From an uncultured Eubacteriales bacterium (GTDB taxonomy: Bacteria; Bacillota; Clostridia; Monoglobales; Monoglobaceae): a DNA stretch of 22,587 nt. The position numbers were made by a program, and so were the translations under genes. Within the stretch, counting starts at the first letter, position 1. Every line of letters begins with the position of its first letter. The notes below the pieces were generated by a model that made no database searches, was not told the DNA's origin, and saw only the letters and a list, made by a program, of their open reading frames with translations. Where the stretch lies: contig URZD01000006.1 in assembly GCA_900552305.1 (NCBI GenBank), positions 1-22,587 on the forward strand, in the 5' to 3' direction. This document shows positions 21,465 through 22,587 of this stretch, piece after piece.

Positions 21465-22587
21465 CAATCTTCTATAACATATTCCTCCAGCCTTGCCGCC
21501 GTTTTGAAATCGGCAAGCGCCTCCGCTTTTATTCCGTTTTCAAGATATTCCTCCGAATAAACTTTTCCGTTTTCGCGCACAGCGCTTAAAAGTCCCGCCT
21601 CCGAATAAGGCAGTAAAACCTTCATTCTTCGCTGAGTGGGTTTCAGCTCCTGAGCAATCCGTTCAAGCAGCTTTTCCGTACCGCTGCCGTCCTTTGCGGA
21701 TATAAAAACGGTATTTTTTCCCATTACCACGGTTTTTGCGCCGAGTATGTCGCACTTATTCGCAACCGTAATCATGGGAATATGCGCGCCGCCAAGTTCC
21801 GCGATAATTTCCTCGGTAATTCGTATCTGTTCGTCAACCTCGTCCGATGACGCGTCACAAACATTCAATATCAAATCCGCACAGGCAGCCTCCTCAAGCG
21901 TAGACTTAAACGCCTCCACAAGACTGTGCGGAAGTCGGCTGACAAGTCCTACGGTATCTATCAGCATAACCTCTCTGCCATCCGGCAGTTCAAGCGCCCT
22001 TGCAGTCGGGTCGAGCGTTGCAAAAAGCATATTTTCCGCAAGCACCCCCGCGTCGGTCAGCCGATTTAAAAGCGTAGACTTGCCGACATTCGTATATCCG
22101 ACTATGGCAACGGTTGTTACACTGTCTTTTTTTCGCCTGTCACGCGCGTATTTTCTTCGCTTTGTCAGCTCCCTCAGCCGTTCCTCCAGCTTTTGTATTC
22201 TGTGCCTTACGTATCTTCTGTCGGTTTCGAGCTTTGCTTCGCCCGCGCCGCGGGAGCCGATTCCGCCGCCCTGCCGCGAAAGCGCTCGCCCCATACCGCC
22301 GAGCCGCGGCAGATTATAGCGCAGCCTTGCCAGCTCCGCCTGAAGTCTGCCTTCGGCGCTTTTTGCGCGCTGTGCAAAAATATCAATTATAAGCATTGTT
22401 CTGTCAACCACATACACGTTCGCCGCATCCTCGATATTCCTCATCTGCGACGCGGTAAGCTCATGATTGAATATAATCAGCTCAACCTCGTTGTTTTTGC
22501 AAAACTCCGTTATCTCGGCGAGCTTTCCGCTGCCGACACAAGTTGCAGGGTCAAACCTCGGCGTTTTCTGTACAAATACGGCAAGCA
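21464..22587 (-). CDS. hflX: GTPase HflX (5' end outside window)
   Basis: About 373 codons of a ribosome-associated GTPase that splits or rescues stalled 70S ribosomes in stress. The frame is open to the window edge. The visible part begins in the N-terminal domain with TPRFDPATCVGSGKLAEI and FNHELTASQMRNIEDA, followed by the glycine-rich/coiled linker (RQGGGIGSRGAGE, KLEERLRELTKRR). The GTPase domain has G1 GYTNVGKST, G3 DTVGLV and G4 NKCD, and a C-terminal domain of about 60 residues. The full start is to the right of base 22587. It converges on birA. Confidence 0.95.
   Translation of the reverse strand, partial: LAVFVQKTPRFDPATCVGSGKLAEITEFCKNNEVELIIFNHELTASQMRNIEDAANVYVVDRTMLIIDIFAQRAKSAEGRLQAELARLRYNLPRLGGMGRALSRQGGGIGSRGAGEAKLETDRRYVRHRIQKLEERLRELTKRRKYARDRRKKDSVTTVAIVGYTNVGKSTLLNRLTDAGVLAENMLFATLDPTARALELPDGREVMLIDTVGLVSRLPHSLVEAFKSTLEEAACADLILNVCDASSDEVDEQIRITEEIIAELGGAHIPMITVANKCDILGAKTVVMGKNTVFISAKDGSGTEKLLERIAQELKPTQRRMKVLLPYSEAGLLSAVRENGKVYSEEYLENGIKAEALADFKTAARLEEYVIED

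Overview
The window looks like a chromosome segment of a spore-forming member of the class Clostridia (Bacillota). The grounds are a recognisable spoIIID, the Gram-positive housekeeping order yicC-remA-gmk-rpoZ-priA-def-fmt-(zinc peptidase)-rsmB-rlmN-prpC-prkC, a RqcH-type NFACT protein, and strong AGGAGG-type ribosome binding sites with TTGACA/TATAAT promoters. No insertion sequence, prophage or CRISPR array was seen. Both ends cut through genes: prkC at base 1 and hflX at base 22587.

Layout. (1) 1-10657, minus strand: one long, tightly packed operon for RNA quality control (yicC), matrix/DNA-binding regulation (remA), GMP phosphorylation (gmk), RNA polymerase omega (rpoZ), replication restart (priA), formyl-methionine handling (def, fmt), a membrane zinc peptidase, rRNA methylation (rsmB, rlmN) and the PrpC/PrkC phosphatase-kinase pair. 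Several junctions are ATGA or short overlaps. (2) 10658-10827: divergent promoters for yicC and rqcH whose -35 boxes share one palindrome. (3) 10828-12594, plus strand: rqcH. (4) 12669-13694, minus: a degenerate two-repeat DUF305-like protein and spoIIID, which starts at TTG. (5) 13893-16738, minus: an accessory cluster made of a MATE transporter fused to a cytidylate-kinase-like domain, a small PAS protein, and a DNA-binding-like gene that appears broken by one in-frame TGA. (6) 16887-18931, minus: an operon of a Gfo/Idh/MocA oxidoreductase and an extended SDR. (7) 19109-20230, minus: a solitary metQ lipoprotein gene with its own regulatory region. (8) 20464-20540, minus: tRNA-Pro(GGG). (9) 20621-21406, plus: birA without its DNA-binding domain. 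(10) 21464-22587, minus: hflX.

The most unusual locus is metQ. The protein has a normal lipoprotein signal, but its two lobes are in swapped order: the part matching the C-terminal half of ordinary MetQ comes first and the part matching the N-terminal half comes last. That is a circular permutation with the cut at the hinge. Its 5' region has a consensus promoter, an inverted repeat resembling the streptococcal methionine-regulon (MtaR/MetR) box centred about 66 bases before the expected transcription start, and a 22-codon open frame with a good ribosome binding site that ends in a run of cysteine and methionine codons. Together these suggest a methionine/cysteine-responsive leader in front of a rearranged receptor. 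No metN or metI is adjacent.

The second unusual locus is the MATE-kinase fusion followed by the PAS protein and the interrupted DNA-binding-like gene.
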